Positions 22,516-34,004 of a stretch of 64,000 nt of DNA are shown here, one piece after another; position 1 is the stretch's first letter, and every line of letters starts with the position of its first letter. This DNA comes from Arion vulgaris. Lineage: Eukaryota; Mollusca; Gastropoda; Stylommatophora; Arionidae. Under the pieces are notes generated by a model. That model saw only the letters and a program-made list of their open reading frames with translations. It did no database searches and was not told the origin of the DNA. The translations under genes and the position numbers were made by a program. The DNA is taken from assembly GCA_020796225.1 (NCBI GenBank), contig CM036762.1:14000414-14064413 (forward strand), read 5' to 3'.

Positions 22516-22699
22516 AATCAATCAAGTCACTTCCCAGTACTTTTCTTAGCTACATGGTATTCACTATTATAAAGTTAGTTCTATAACATATAATTGCTTA
22601 TGGATGTGGAGTACCTCACAACTAATGAACTGAGCAAAATAGAAATATTAATTTCATGAAGACATGTTTATGTGATAAAAACTTTAATTTATTTCACAG

Positions 22700-22823
22700 A
22701 TTGTCATATGTGTTTGTCATTGGCAAAGGCAGCAAACCATGGATCTCTCTGCCAAGAGGTAAAGGTGTTAAGCTGACTATTGCTGAGGAGAGGGATAGAA
22801 GAATCGCTGCCAAGACTCTGTAA
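22700..22823 (+). CDS. RpS4: RpS4 exon 7 with stop
   Basis: Acceptor TTTCACAG. Reads [19 protein letters not shown] and ends in IAAKTL then TAA at 22821-22823. The end matches the usual eS4 C-terminus in position. Confidence 0.97.
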
Positions 22824-22888
22824 CACAAGACCATCACCTGTTTATTATCGAGACTACAGAATATGACCTAACTTTTAGCAGACTGCTA

Positions 22889-22894
22889 AATAAA
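22889..22894 (+). terminator. RpS4 polyadenylation signal
   Basis: AATAAA lies 66 bases after the stop codon, in a short AT-rich 3' UTR. Confidence 0.8.
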
Positions 22895-23339
22895 CCGATG
22901 TCCATATTGCATTTATAGTCTTGTTTTTTGTTTGTTAAATCTTCTTGTAGGCCACAGTGTTACTATTCTTTGCTCCCCTTGTAAGTCCCGGCAACATACT
23001 GGCGCACCGAAGTGTCAAATACACAGTTTGTTTGCAATCCATGACAATAGCAACAATTCAAGATGATACATTTCAAATATAGAGCAAACAGTTCAGTTTT
23101 TTGGAGAATCTATTTCATTCTCAGATCTGCTCACCCCAACATGAGACCTCACAATATACTTCCGCTATACTCATATCAAATTAATTATCACACTTTTCCT
23201 AATTTTTGTGTGTACAAAGCTACATCTAGCTCATACATTTCTGTCACGTAGTTGAAGTATACCTCTGTTCATCAGATGATCTGTCTCGCTACTGTACATA
23301 GACTACCTAACCTGCTTTAAGTGCAGATCTGTCAGTACA

Positions 23340-23800
23340 AACGTGTATCCTTTCTTGGATAATGCAGGAGTTAGGGGTAATGAACGAGCTGATAGATTGA
23401 CTGGCTTGGCTACAATATCAGAGGGAAACGCGATTGATTGAAATGACATTCTTCACACATTGAGTCTTTCCTAACAGAGGAGTTTCAGGGCTGTGAATCC
23501 TACTCGCTGACCAGATTGAAAGAGATGGGTGTCAATATTGGTGACGCCTGAAAAGACGACATACTAAATATACAAAGAGATTAATTAAACAATATCGAAC
23601 TGGCGTGTTGGGCTGCTGGATTTGCGGAGATCGGAGCACCTATGGACATGCCCGAAGTGCTATGATGATAGTCCTCATATAACTGAACTGATAACTGTGC
23701 CTTTCTTGGGTTGTGCATCAGGTGTTTTCTGAGATCATCAGGCTGACTGGGTCAGAAGAGCATTTTGTAATTTCTGGTGTGTATTTGGTGGTGAGTTTCT
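23340..23800 (+). repeat. LINE RNase H and C-terminal fragment
   Basis: Broken frames read AGVRGNERADRLTGLA (an RNase H motif), KEINQ-, a GCWICG-like cysteine pair and a HARSAMM-like ending. It is of the same family as 13.3-15.0 kb. Confidence 0.6.
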
Positions 23801-23829
23801 GAAATGTAGTACAGAGCCATAGGCGCATG

Positions 23830-24684
23830 CAACTAAGGGTACTAGATAGCGTCATTGAGCCTGCACTGGTAACTCGCTAAAGTATGGCAAAGCTGGTAGT
23901 GATAGAGCTACCATACGATATGGCAGCCTCATATCCAGATCGGCAAACATAGATTCTGTGGTCAACAATAGGATATCCAAAGCCAGTGCTACGTTCGGAA
24001 GGCTACGTGTCACTACATGGGAGCGGAAGGGGATAAGCATAGCCACATAGCTGAAAGTTTACCAGGCCATAGTGCTAACCACGCTGCTGTACGCGAGACG
24101 GACAGTGTATAGCAGACACGCAAGAAAATTAAACCACTTCCACACAGTCTACGCAGAATACTAAAAATAAACTGGCGAGACAAAATTCCAGACAGCAAAG
24201 TCCTCACAAGAGCAAAGGTCCCAAGCAACACCCTGTTGCAGAAGGCCCAAGTGAGATGGATCGGTCACGTTGCTCGAATGCCTGATAAACGCATCCCAAA
24301 ACAGTTGATGTATGGCGAATTTGAAGGGGGCAGGCATTCAGCTGGTGGACAGAAAAAACGCTTAAAAGACACTCATAGCAAAGTGTCTCTGAAATGCTTC
24401 GATATAGACACCATGTGCTGGGAATCCCTTGCGCAAGATCACCAAATGTGGCGCTGTAACAACAAAAGTGGAACCTGCATAGCTGAGAATCATCGTGTTG
24501 TTGAGGCACAGAGAAAATGAGCTGCACGAAAAGACACAACACCCACGTCACCTTGATCATGTATGCCCCACCTGTGGTAGGCGATTCTGTTCTAGGATTG
24601 GACTCTACAGTTACCTCCGCACACACCAGAGAGGTGCAGCAGCACACGTCTGAGATTGTTGTCATCATCGCTTGCGATGGACGG
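23830..24684 (+). mobile_element. LINE-3, C-terminal half
   Basis: Reads EVNNRISKASATFGRLR, a TVYSRHARKLNHFH-like stretch, QKAQVRWIGHVARMPDKRIP, a GGQKKRLKDT block and then a Cys/His finger-like end (CPTCGRRF, HLRTHQRG) before the tail CATCGCTTGCGATGGACGG. Frame breaks occur within it. The interrupted tail continues after 24983, beyond a SINE-6. Confidence 0.75.
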
Positions 24685-24699
24685 CTATTATGGTAGTAA

Positions 24700-24968
24700 A
24701 GGGGGAAAAAAGGAACCCTTTCATACCTCGTGGTATATAGATCAATACAGTGTTAGGCCTGTATTTTTCATTGACCGTCGTCACACGATGGGTGATGTGG
24801 TCAGCATCACGCCGGTCGCCTTTACTTTCCCAGAGCATGTCTGGTACCCAGTTGAGGCTGGGTCGACCTGAGAGCGGTAGGGAAAAATTCCACGCATATT
24901 GCGGGAGCTGAACCCAGACCACCAGCCTTGAGAAGCGAGTTGAGTAACAACTTCGCTACAGCGGCTCT
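24700..24968 (-). mobile_element. SINE-6 copy with 15-bp TSD
   Basis: CTATTATGGTAGTAA lies at 24685-24699 and 24969-24983. The element sits in the LINE-3 tail and closely matches 1741-2010. Confidence 0.9.
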
Positions 24969-25549
24969 CTATTATGGTAGTAAGTAGGGTTAACCCAGCC
25001 GTGATGGTATGCTATCTGCCAGCTCAACAGACGAGACGAATCTCAGAATGGATGCGACAACACTAGTCTCCTGGCCGAAATCTAGAGATGAATGACAGGC
25101 ACAAAAGCTTTACAAGTGGTTACAGAAACCATAGCAATGAGTCGTCTAAGCTGTTTGGTCTTACCAGAATTGTCTGATCTTAGGACTCTGTAAATGATCT
25201 GTCTTTGTGTCAACTACAGTGAACTCTACTAAATACGAAATATATGGGCTGTGCAGGATAACAATATTACTATTGTATCTGACACGCCGTACTTGGTTAC
25301 TCCTATTCTGTCTGTCCGATGATTCTTCGAAAGGAAAATGCAGTTAAAAACTTAACATTACCTGGTGGTGACATAACGATGCACACACCAAAAAAGCCAG
25401 TTGAAATGTTTGTAACCCGGAACGACTAGTCAGGTAAAAGAATGAAAATGTAATGACAAATCTAAACATTTTCTTATTGAGTAGGAGCATATGATACTAA
25501 GCACAGTGTGTTCTCGGCGTAAACTATTCAGACTATAAAGAGTAACGCT

Positions 25550-25665
25550 TATTTGTTGCCGGGGCGCGCAAGGGAACCAAATGATATTACCACTGTAATC
25601 TACACAGCTTGTTGCATACGACGACTGAGGTAGGGCCTGGTAAGCTACCCTGGTCTAGTAAATAA
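25550..25665 (+). repeat. SINE-1, 3'-truncated and diverged
   Basis: TTGCCGGGGCGCGCAAGGGAACC head, then core remnants and TACCCTGGTCTAGTAAATAAAG. It stops where the hAT relic begins. Confidence 0.65.
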
Positions 25666-25669
25666 AGAA

Positions 25670-26490
25670 TTTTGATGATTTGCACGGTTGCTCTCGAGGC
25701 AAACATTTAGGGCCAGAAGGAAAAAACGTCAATTTGACTACGAAGAAGCTGTCGATAAACAGAATAAATTTAAAATAAGCATTTTCTATTATATTCTGGA
25801 CATTAACCTTAATTATCCGAATGAACGATTTACACTTGTAAACCCGTAGCAACAAATTTCAGTTTTTTATATGACATTTTAAAACTCAAGAATATAGATG
25901 ACAAAACGCTAGAAAATTAGTGTATCGGTCTCCAGTTGATACTTTCGGTAAAAATGAATCATATATAAATGCAAATGATCTTCAATACGAATTACGTGTC
26001 CCGAATGCTACTATTTTCTATGAAATCTTTGGCTGTTTTAAATTATTTGTGCCAAAATAACTTAATTACTTTGTATCCGAATACTGTTGTAGCTCTGAGA
26101 ATTTTACTAACACCCCCTGTCTCTGTAGCTAGTGGGGAAAAGAAGTTTTTCCAAATTAAAATTAATAAAACACTACTTAAGAAGTTCAGTAAGCCAAACA
26201 AAACTTAGAAATCTGTCATTAATTTCTATTGAATCTACGTTGGCTATTATTCTAGATTACACGTTACTAATTAACGAATTTGATAAAATTAAAGTTAAAA
26301 GTGTAAAACTAGTAGATTGTTGTAGTTTTAAAGTAATTTGTATTATCATAATAAAAATAATATTCGTACAATTTGTGCAGTTAAAAAAAGAAATCACAAT
26401 TGAATGTTATTTTAAAGAAAAAAACATCAAGGGCAGCTTTTCGAAGACTTGCATCATACTGAGAAAATATACCGCACGGTTCTACTGTTG
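25670..26490 (+). pseudogene. hAT transposase relic
   Basis: Broken frames read an RQFDYE...FKISIFYYILD-like segment (25710-25800), INANDLQYEL (about 25965) and LLTPPVSVASGE with a frameshift into KSFSKLKLIKHYLRSSV, then LRNLSLISIESTLA (26110-26260). This is the hAT C-terminal dimerisation region. The 3' end (CTTTTCGAAGACTTG...ATATACCGCACGG) matches the hAT miniatures at 11.9 and 63.4 kb, so it may derive from their autonomous parent. No 5' terminus is seen. Confidence 0.75.
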
Positions 26491-26689
26491 AATTGGCCGA
26501 AGTAACCGAAATGCAACATATCTGTGAGCTATCCAAATTAGTGTACACTTGTTAATGATACTACTTGAACAGCTCACTCAACTGTGCAAGAAAATCAGGA
26601 TTCTTACAACAAACTGAAATGGTCTTTCTTTGCAGCAAATTCATGGAATCTAAAACGTTTACCACGATTGACACTAAGGGGATATACAT

Positions 26690-27535
26690 TTAATGTTACA
26701 ATATCAGGTTAATATTTATATAATATTGAAGCATAGTGGCTTTTCCCCAAAGCTCCAATTGACTGTCTCCTTCCATGAGGGCATGAAAGCCAGCATACAG
26801 TTCGATGACAGCACATCTGATAGTTTGGAGGTTAAGAGTGGAGTCAAGCATAGTTGTGTCCTTTCCCCCCTCTATTTGGTATCTTCTTCGCAGTCCTTTT
26901 GTACCATGCCTTCGGGGACGCTGATGATGATGTTTTCATCCGCACTAGATCTGATGGTTCACTCTTAACTTGTCTCGCTTACGAGCCAAGACACAAACGA
27001 CGGAAATTCTTTTCAAGGACCTCCTTTTCGCTGACGATGCTGCCTTAGTCACCCACAATGATTCTATACTGCAATGGCTAATCAATAATTTGGACAATGG
27101 ATGCGATATATTTTCTCTGACCATAAGTGTCTCCAAAACAGTTGTTTTCTGTCAGGGAGGTAACACAACAAACATAATTTTAAATGGTAACCATCTAACA
27201 CCTGTTCAAAAGTTTTGATATCTTGGGTCAATGGTCACTGCCAGCCTTTCTCTTTAGGAAATGAACGTTCGTATGTTTGCGGCTACTACATTCAGCAAAC
27301 TATCAAAGCGAGTGTGGGTTAGCACAACACTAACATTCAAATATATCGAGGCAGAAAGGCAGTAAAACTCCCCACAAGTGCAAGTATACCTTGGCCACAC
27401 TGTACAAGAACATTTCAATCCCGCATCAGGTTCACTAGTCATCTACGCCACACAACATAACGCAGCTAGCTACATTCCTTGATGAAAATTGTGGTCATCA
27501 TCACCCGTGATGGACGAGCATCATCATCAGTACTG
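26690..27535 (+). mobile_element. LINE-3 copy, internally deleted
   Basis: Reads a SFHEGMKASIQFD block, SGVKHSCVLSPL, a LLFADDAALVTH catalytic box (27025-27060) and an SKTVVF...FVYLGS-like end, then a jump to the C-terminal finger-like piece (27360-27450) and the tail ATGGACGAGCATCATCATC. Frames shift several times. Confidence 0.75.
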
Positions 27536-27754
27536 CTCTCAGGACGGCTGGAACATGGAGAACTTGTCCATGTAGGTCTGCATTTCTTTCTCAAAGGAGT
27601 CGCAGTCATCAGCAACCAACAATTAATGTAAAATAAGTCGAGATGATCGAATAGTTGAGACACGGATCTCTGCCATGATGACGAGGGCTTCAAACATGGT
27701 AAGCTTATGTAGGTTTTTGGCTGTTAATTTCTAACCGATATTAGGTTATACTAT

Positions 27755-28047
27755 GGAGGACTGCAAGTAGTTGATAGTACTCGCCTGCAGCTGTGAGAGC
27801 CTCATAAGCTCGGGTTCAAACTACTGTCCGGCATTTGTTCGAGTCCTGGTCTTACTCAGGACGATACGTGAGTACCTCTGAAGTCGGAAAAAATCTGCCT
27901 GTATGGCGAGGGAATCTAATGAGTACATTAGCACGGCTGCCAGTGTAAGTAATTTACAATTGCAGAATTGAAAACGGATTTTCCGCAAATCAGTTTCAGA
28001 GATGGAACTTCGTCTGAGTTGAAAGCGACGAAAAAAAAAAAAAAAAA
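27755..28047 (+). mobile_element. SINE-4 copy with 11-bp TSD
   Basis: GGTTATACTAT lies at 27744-27754 and 28048-28058. The tRNA-like head has AGTTGATAGTA (A-box area) and GGGTTCAAAC (B box). The tail is poly-A. Two more TSD-flanked copies lie at 35.6 and 43.2 kb. Confidence 0.93.
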
Positions 28048-28083
28048 GGTTATACTATAAAGAAATGAAGAAATGCAATGTTT

Positions 28084-28119
28084 AACCACGGCCTTCTCTA
28101 TAATAGAGAAGCCGTGGTT
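28084..28119. repeat. Near-perfect hairpin
   Basis: AACCACGG and CTTCTCTAT pair with ATAGAGAAG and CCGTGGTT, giving 17 base pairs with one bulged C and a 1-base centre. It lies 25 bases after the SINE-4 TSD. No function assigned. Confidence 0.7.
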
Positions 28120-28124
28120 TAACG

Positions 28125-28983
28125 GTACAAGAGGAGTGTAATACAACACGGCACTGTAAGTCCCGCTCTCAGCAAATTATTAAGAAAAAATAATAGTTTT
28201 CACTGAATTGAATAAACACCGTTCTTACCGAAGTTACATGACTGCTGCAGATTACATTAAGTTTTATCTACTTCCGTTAGATTTTCGTAAATTGATGTTT
28301 ATATTAGCAACCCGGTTGTTCATTCTGCGGTGTTTTGAAGGGGCCCATTAAACTATATAATATAGATTATATCAGTGCGAAACTTTTGTTAGATTTTAGA
28401 TTCCGTAGTATTTTTAAGGAAAAAAATAAACGTAAGTTTTCTCTGCAACATTCGAGAATCGATTCGAGATGATTTATGATGCGGTTCCCATCATCATTAT
28501 AAATTATTATGATTATGATTCAATTGTCCATGAATCAATTGTATGCATGACTGACAGACTACACTAAACTTAAACTATATAATAAATAATATATTATAAT
28601 TATAAACAGTGACACTGCTTTCTCGATTTATTCAACCCAGTTCTTTAGAATGCTTGCACTGAGTAGTGACTACTGTGTGGGTTTTTTAGTAACCACAAGA
28701 AATATTTAAAAAGATGGTATGTGTGTGAAATTTTAGATTTCTCCCATATAACTCATTAACTGGACCCTTCTCGTCAGAAATGGCAAGTCGCTAGTTCCAG
28801 CAATGATCCTGAGCTTTATCGGTGCATTGACTTACATACAAATAAAAAATACCACATGAGAAACAGTTGTAACTTTCTAATTCAATCTTTTATTATTATT
28901 ATGAAATAGATGCAGTTATTTTCTCTCTCTAATATAGCACATAATTCAGAATGGAACCATTTATTCAGATGCAATAAGAATAA
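28125..28983. other. AT-rich DNA upstream of the MFI-like gene
   Basis: A weak SINE-3 remnant (about 28760-28830) is the only repeat seen. The promoter of the downstream gene may be here but no element is identifiable. Confidence 0.3.
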
Positions 28984-29070
28984 AACATTAACAGATTTTC
29001 AAACCTAAAGACTATTCAGTTCACATCCAGGAAATTTTTTCAAGAGAAGAGAACATCGCTACTATCAAAC

Positions 29071-29154
29071 ATGTTCTCAGAAAATGTGTGGACAGAAAAT
29101 GTGATTGAAACAAAAGCAGCTCTGATTATACAAAGAACTTGGAGAAGACATATT
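29071..29154 (+). CDS. C11orf65: MFI-like (C11orf65) IQ-motif protein, exon 1 as read
   Basis: The predicted protein matches, from family knowledge, vertebrate C11orf65 (protein MFI), reported as an inhibitor of mitochondrial fission through MFF; that role is not shown here. This exon holds ALIIQRTWRRHI, an IQ (calmodulin-binding-like) motif at residues 17-28, then a GTAAGT donor (phase 0). The ATG at 29071 is the first in the frame. The frame stays open upstream to 28984, so an upstream exon joined at a CAG near 29030 is possible. Seven exons read here give 272 codons; vertebrate MFI is about 313 residues. Confidence 0.75.
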
Positions 29155-29194
29155 GTAAGTTTTTATATTGCATATTTATATTATATTTTAACTA

Positions 29195-29375
29195 GTCTAT
29201 ATGTGGTGTTCTGTAACATTTGTAACTTTTGTTATATCGTTTGCTTGATAAAGGCCTTTTTGGTTGAAACTTTGCTGGGTATTGTCAATGTTTTTGTATT
29301 TTGTAAAACTACAGTACTTTGTTATTACATGTTTCAGCGTTCTACATAGTTTTACTGCGGTCTCCATCTATAGTG
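29195..29375 (+). repeat. Penelope-like terminal fragment
   Basis: TTGCTTGATAAAGGCCTTTT, GGTTGAAACTTTGCTG and TTTTGTAAAACTACAGTACTTTG match both arms of the palindromic element at 61.7-62.2 kb. The TGATAAAG...GAAAC pattern resembles a degenerate hammerhead core, as found in Penelope-like element terminal repeats; that identity is inference. Confidence 0.5.
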
Positions 29376-29379
29376 AGAT

Positions 29380-29770
29380 TATTTATATTATACAGTAATG
29401 AGTCCTGGAAAATGACCCACAATATCATACACAAGTTAGAGACTTTCAAAAATATATTTTTGAATGAAATCCTTCAAATGTTCTGGTCAAATGCAATAGC
29501 AAGTAAAGAGCTTTTTAAAACAAACAAACCGTGAGTCACTGGAGACCATCAATGAAATTGAAAAATCAAGGTGGATTGGTCAAGTATTTAATTTGACATT
29601 TACTAAGACAGCTCTTTTGGACAGCGGATGGGAAAAACAGGCTTGGATGTACAAAGAAAACATTGAGAAGAAATGTGGAGAGTTGAAAGATTGTGGCCTA
29701 ACATGAGAAGAAACACTTAGTAGAAAGGCAGCAGGATGGCAACAATGGAAATCTCTTGTGGAAGCCTAAT
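29380..29770 (+). repeat. LINE C-terminal fragment
   Basis: Reads SESWKMTHNIIHKLETFKNI, then KSRWIGQV-, GWEKQAWMYKENIEKKCGEL- and AGWQQWKSLVEA-like motifs with stops. It lies in intron 1 of the MFI-like gene. Confidence 0.65.
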
Positions 29771-30279
29771 TTCAAACAGGACACAAAGATATATCTATCT
29801 ATATAGATATTTTTTTATGAAAACCAATTGGATTTAAGGGTTGCAGAGCAAGTTCTCTAATATATACATCCCATGCTAGGCCAACTGGTGTGTGCATACA
29901 TCCCATATCTCATCAAGACTTGCAGGAAAAGGACACCCCAGTTAAAAAAAGAAGAAATGAGGTCATTCTCCAAACCTTTGATGTTTCACATACAGTATTA
30001 GGATGTGTAAGAACATGGACTGGATCAGCTCATCATCAATTGTCATGTACTCATCCAACAAGAGACCACTGAGCAACGGAAGGAATCCCTCCCTATCAAT
30101 CATCAACTTTATAATGAGCAGTGCAGTTGTTGTAAGCACATGGAGGTTGGAAGACTTGGTAGGCAATGGTAGGCAACATCCACTCATATCACAACCTGCC
30201 GTTTTTGACCTTCTGAAGCATGAATTGTGAGTCGGATACAATAATGTCCTCAGTAAACAAAGTCTCAATAGATAATGAA

Positions 30280-30740
30280 ATCACATATTTTGAAAAAAAG
30301 AGCTATCATGGACATTAGAAAAGAACCTACACCATCCAACGATGACTACCACACACTTGACCGACAAGGACAGACTATCATCTTCCGACTCAGGATAGGT
30401 CATAACAGACTGAACAAACACCTACACAGGCTGCGATTGTCCCCAACCCTCTGTGCCCCTGTGGCTCCGCTGAACAAACCACAGAACATGTCCTGCAAGA
30501 CTGCCCCTGTATGTCCTCCCAAGAAAGGAATGCTGGCCCTACAACACAACACTACATTCAAAACTACATGGCACTAGAGATGAGCTCCAGACTACAGTCG
30601 ATTTCATCATAAGAACGCGTCTAACGGTATAATCATCAAAAAAGCGATCGCAAAGAGAAGAAGTAGCCTTAAATTCTATTCTTGTACTGAAAGTATGCTT
30701 AATTCTGCTCTTGAATGACCCTACTGTCACTCTATCTAGG
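30280..30740 (+). repeat. LINE 3' end (I/Jockey-like C-terminus)
   Basis: Reads DRQGQTIIFRLRIGHNRLNK, then a CPCGSAEQTTEHVLQDCP-like Cys/His end and HGTRDELQ-like tail in a second frame. A reverse copy lies at 37.5-37.9 kb. Confidence 0.7.
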
Positions 30741-30747
30741 AAACCAC

Positions 30748-30880
30748 ATTCTTCTTCTTGCGTTCACCCGCTATGAATTCAGGCATAGTCAGAGCACCTG
30801 GTATGTCGCTTCTGACTGATTTTTGCGTGAAAGTCTCCTTACTTATTATCAGTGTTCCCGCCTTCTTGACTACAGGGTTA
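30748..30880 (-). repeat. SINE-7 copy
   Basis: TTCTTCTTGCGTTCACCCGC, ATGAATTCAGGCATAGTCAG and CTGATTTTTGCGTGAAAGTC. One of the cleanest copies of the family. Confidence 0.75.
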
Positions 30881-30916
30881 AAACCCCACTCAAAAGAGTG
30901 GTAATCAGTAACAATG

Positions 30917-31170
30917 ATTCACCCATGTGGTGCTGGGGCCTGCAAGGGAAGCAAAGTATAGTACCCCTGCAACCTACAAGACATGTCATAAGAGGCGACT
31001 GATGTATGACCTAGGAAGCTACCTAGTAAATAAAAGCATAGCAGAAATGGATGTGCTGGCCTACATGTAGGCGCATAACTGGCACAACATACAATCATTC
31101 TTAAGCTCAGATCACATACAAATCACACAGAGTGGTTAACAAGTGGTTGATATGGAGCGTTCAAAGAAAG
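30917..31170 (+). repeat. SINE-1 copy, intron 1 of the MFI-like gene
   Basis: Head ACCCATGTGGTGCTGGGGCC, core CATGTCATAAGAGGCGACTGA, body blocks and a tail ending GAGCGTTCAAAGAAAG. Confidence 0.85.
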
Positions 31171-31319
31171 TAATAATGATTAATTTATAAAGATATTTAA
31201 TGTAGCAAAGAACCAACATGTTTTAGATTGATTAAGAAAAAATTAAAATCTACAAACATTTAGTCTAATCACAAGACAAAGTTATAATTTATAATAATAT
31301 ATTGTTTTATTCTCTCTAG

Positions 31320-31466
31320 GATGTTCATGTGTATAAGTATTATCGAGATCTTATCAACTTCAAGTGCAGAGGAAATCCTGGTGACATGTTGAGGTGCATA
31401 AATCCAAATGAGGCCAAGCTTCTTGATGCTGCTTCAGGCATTACCGTCAGATTTAGACTTGCTGGG
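31320..31466 (+). CDS. C11orf65: MFI-like gene, exon 2
   Basis: Acceptor CTCTCTAG, 49 codons, GTTTGT donor. Reads YKYYRDLINFKCRGNPGDML and RCINPNEAKLLDAASG and VRFRLAG, the most conserved block of the family. The IQ helix continues from exon 1. Confidence 0.88.
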
Positions 31467-31698
31467 GTTTGTAGTCTTCATCTTGTTTTAAAAAAAATTT
31501 AAGTTTGTGACTGTGCTTGATATTACTGATTTCCGGCACAGCACCTGATGATGGTAATTGTGCTTGACCGTCACGTCTGTCAGCAGGATAATTATTAGTT
31601 TCTTCTAAATTCGAACAGCTGCCTCATAGTTTTGACCATGGCTCTGTACATTTTGCCAGGTTTTATGTCTGAGGCTCTATTGCACCGAGCAGCTTTAA

Positions 31699-32352
31699 GG
31701 GGGGATTTGGGTCTTGAAAATCAAGAAGCTATTTTCATTGTTTTCATATTAATATAAAATTTGTATAAGCATTTTTAAAGAGTATGACTTAGAATAGTAG
31801 AAAAAAATTAGTAAAAAAATGTCACACGTTGCCATGGAAACAATACAAAATGGCCACAAGCACAAATTTTCAAATCCATAAGGCTCTGAAGTTAATGAAT
31901 ATAAATGAATTCTGTTTTCACTCTAAGGTGAGCAAGTGTAATATCTACAAAATTACACATCTTTTTTAGGATATATTCAATATTTAATTTTTTATTAATT
32001 TTTGGGTAAAAATTCCCTCAAAATTTGGTCAAAAAAGCTGTTTTGGGGGGTGTGTTTACACAAAAATTCATAAAAATGTAATATTTAATATATCCTAAAA
32101 AGGATGTGTAATTTTGTAGATATTACACTTGCTCCCTAGAGTGAAAATAGAATTAATTTATATTCATTAACTTCAGAGCCTTAGGGATTTGAAATTTTGT
32201 GCTGTGGCCATTTTTATTGTTTCCATGGCAACGTGTTGACTTTTTTTTACTATTTTTTCTACTATTCTAAGTCAGAATCTTTCAAAATTGTTATACAAAT
32301 TCTACATTAATACCAAAGCAATGAAAAAAAGTTTCAAGACCAGAATCCCCCC
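31699..32352. mobile_element. Palindromic TTAA element, 654 bp, foldback MITE
   Basis: TTAA flanks both sides (31695-31698 and 32353-32356). The ends start GGGGGGATT and end AATCCCCCC. Two arms of roughly 290-320 bases are inverted repeats of each other almost throughout, with the centre near 32040. No protein is encoded. TTAA TSDs suggest piggyBac-type mobilisation. It lies in intron 2 of the MFI-like gene. Confidence 0.88.
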
Positions 32353-32599
32353 TTAAAAACATAATCTTCTTTTCTCTAATCCTGTTTGGCACAGTAAATG
32401 AAATGGAGCGGAGACAAGTACATCAATTTAAATACCTAGGTGTCCTGATAACATCAGATGGTAGATCAGAAATAAAGAGCAGAATAAAGCAGACCAAAGC
32501 AGCATTCCAGAAAATGAGAAGCATTATATGCAACAAGTCACTGTCAATTTAGATCACAATTGGGTCAAAGACGCATGGGGACAACGCAGTGCCAGGATT

Positions 32600-33365
32600 A
32601 GTGAACTGACACTAATCTAGACCCTGCCCTCACCTTCTCGTGGTGACCCTGGAACAGATGGTGATTCCGGTCTGGCTAGAAGGGCAGGTATCGTGGGAGA
32701 ACTACTTTGGTGCAAGTAGAGATGTAAAGGTAGTCGAGCTAGATGGGATCCGCTCGCAACACAGACAAGCGAATACCCAGAGTGACTAGTATTGCTCGTC
32801 TCTCCCGGCTGATGGGAAAAGCTGGAAGGATAAACATACAGGATGAGAGGTGCATCTGGAAAAGAGTTGTCGGCCCACATTGGGCAAAACTCCAAGTCCG
32901 AAGGTGGTGCCCCGAGTTGAGCTGCACGTGGCGAAACTCCGAGATCTAAGAGAGGGAGGGGACTGACCAAACAAACACACAGGATGAGAGGCGCATCCAT
33001 CGAAGAGACGTGGACCAGCATGTGGTGAAATTCAGAGCCTGCACATGCTCTCTCGTGAGCCTGAATATGCTGGGAGTCGAGTTGAGCTGCACGTGGGCCC
33101 ACTTTGGGCGGGTAGATTTTAAGCCCCAGAGTCGAACAATCCAGGCAAATGTGAGCACGCTGAAAACTGACGGTGACGATAAGGCAGGCACCAGGGCAGA
33201 ACGAGTACGCATGCAGGCGATGCAAGAGTGGGCCCCCATGGGCAGGAGCAGAGCATGGCACAGAAGGCATGGCAGGTGCGGCAGGTGAGAGGGTGTGCAG
33301 AAAAACTGGAAAGCCCAGCAGAGGCAAAGCCAGTGCATGTTTCCACTCACAGGGGAAATACTACT
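32600..33365. other. GC-richer unassigned block
   Basis: Base composition differs clearly from the surroundings, and overlapping open frames occur on both strands, the longest 236 codons on the minus strand. None resembles a known protein. It abuts the R-family block and may be the 5' region of the same retroelement. Confidence 0.35.
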
Positions 33366-33740
33366 GCCTTGTAGTTTGATTGGGGACAATTAAAGACTAG
33401 CGGAGCAAACCGTACACAAAACTGGACGGGCGGCAAACCAGGTAGTCCACAAAAAGACCGGTTCGCTGGGCATATGAGGCTAATCAACCCAGGAGGGTAG
33501 GCAATCTAAAGGTCGCTGCCCTAAAAGAAAATAGCAACCTGCTGCCTTGCAGGTTTGGCTGGGGACAGCAAAAGGCTAACGGAGAGTGAACCCAGTAAAC
33601 GCTGGTTGAAACCAAACACACCACCGAAGGATAAGCACCAGAGCTCCAGTTGGTACTGAAGGTTGTGAACATATACCCATTCTTGGTATTAAAGCTGTTT
33701 ATATATCACATTTGAATGATAAAAACGGCCTTACGAATGA
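33366..33740 (+). repeat. R-family repeat, longest copy
   Basis: TAGTTTGATTGGGGACAATT, CTAAAAGAAAATAGCAACCTG, GAACCCAGTAAACGCTGG and AAGGATAAGCACCAGAGCTCC blocks, with GATCGTGAGAGAGATCAC at the end. It is shared with copies at 10.3, 39.5 and 41.3 kb. Confidence 0.75.
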
Positions 33741-34004
33741 TCGTGAGAGAGATCACAATGAGAGTTAATCAGTGCTACATAGAGCCGGTACTGACATACG
33801 GATGTGAGTCATGGAAGTAAACAAACAGATTGAAAATTCTCTGGATGCTACAGCGATGTAGTTTTACAGAAGAATGATGAGAATCCCATGGACTGCTGCT
33901 AAAATGACTAATGTGGAGGTGTTAAATGAGATCAAAACACAGAGAAAGTTTATTAATATAAGAAAGAGGCAATCAAAATTTTTTCAGACAGGTAATGAGA
34001 AGGT

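Noticed and set aside
15411..22823. RpS4 as a processed pseudogene
   Set aside because: Introns, canonical splice sites, an intact frame and a poly-A signal are all present.
24204..24668. 154-codon minus-strand frame
   Set aside because: It is antisense to the LINE-3 C-terminus, which reads as protein on the plus strand.
32617..33327. 236-codon open frame on the minus strand
   Set aside because: It overlaps several other open frames in a GC-richer block that abuts an R-family repeat. Its composition (S/P/L/H-rich) is that of a random frame, and no domain or splice context is seen.
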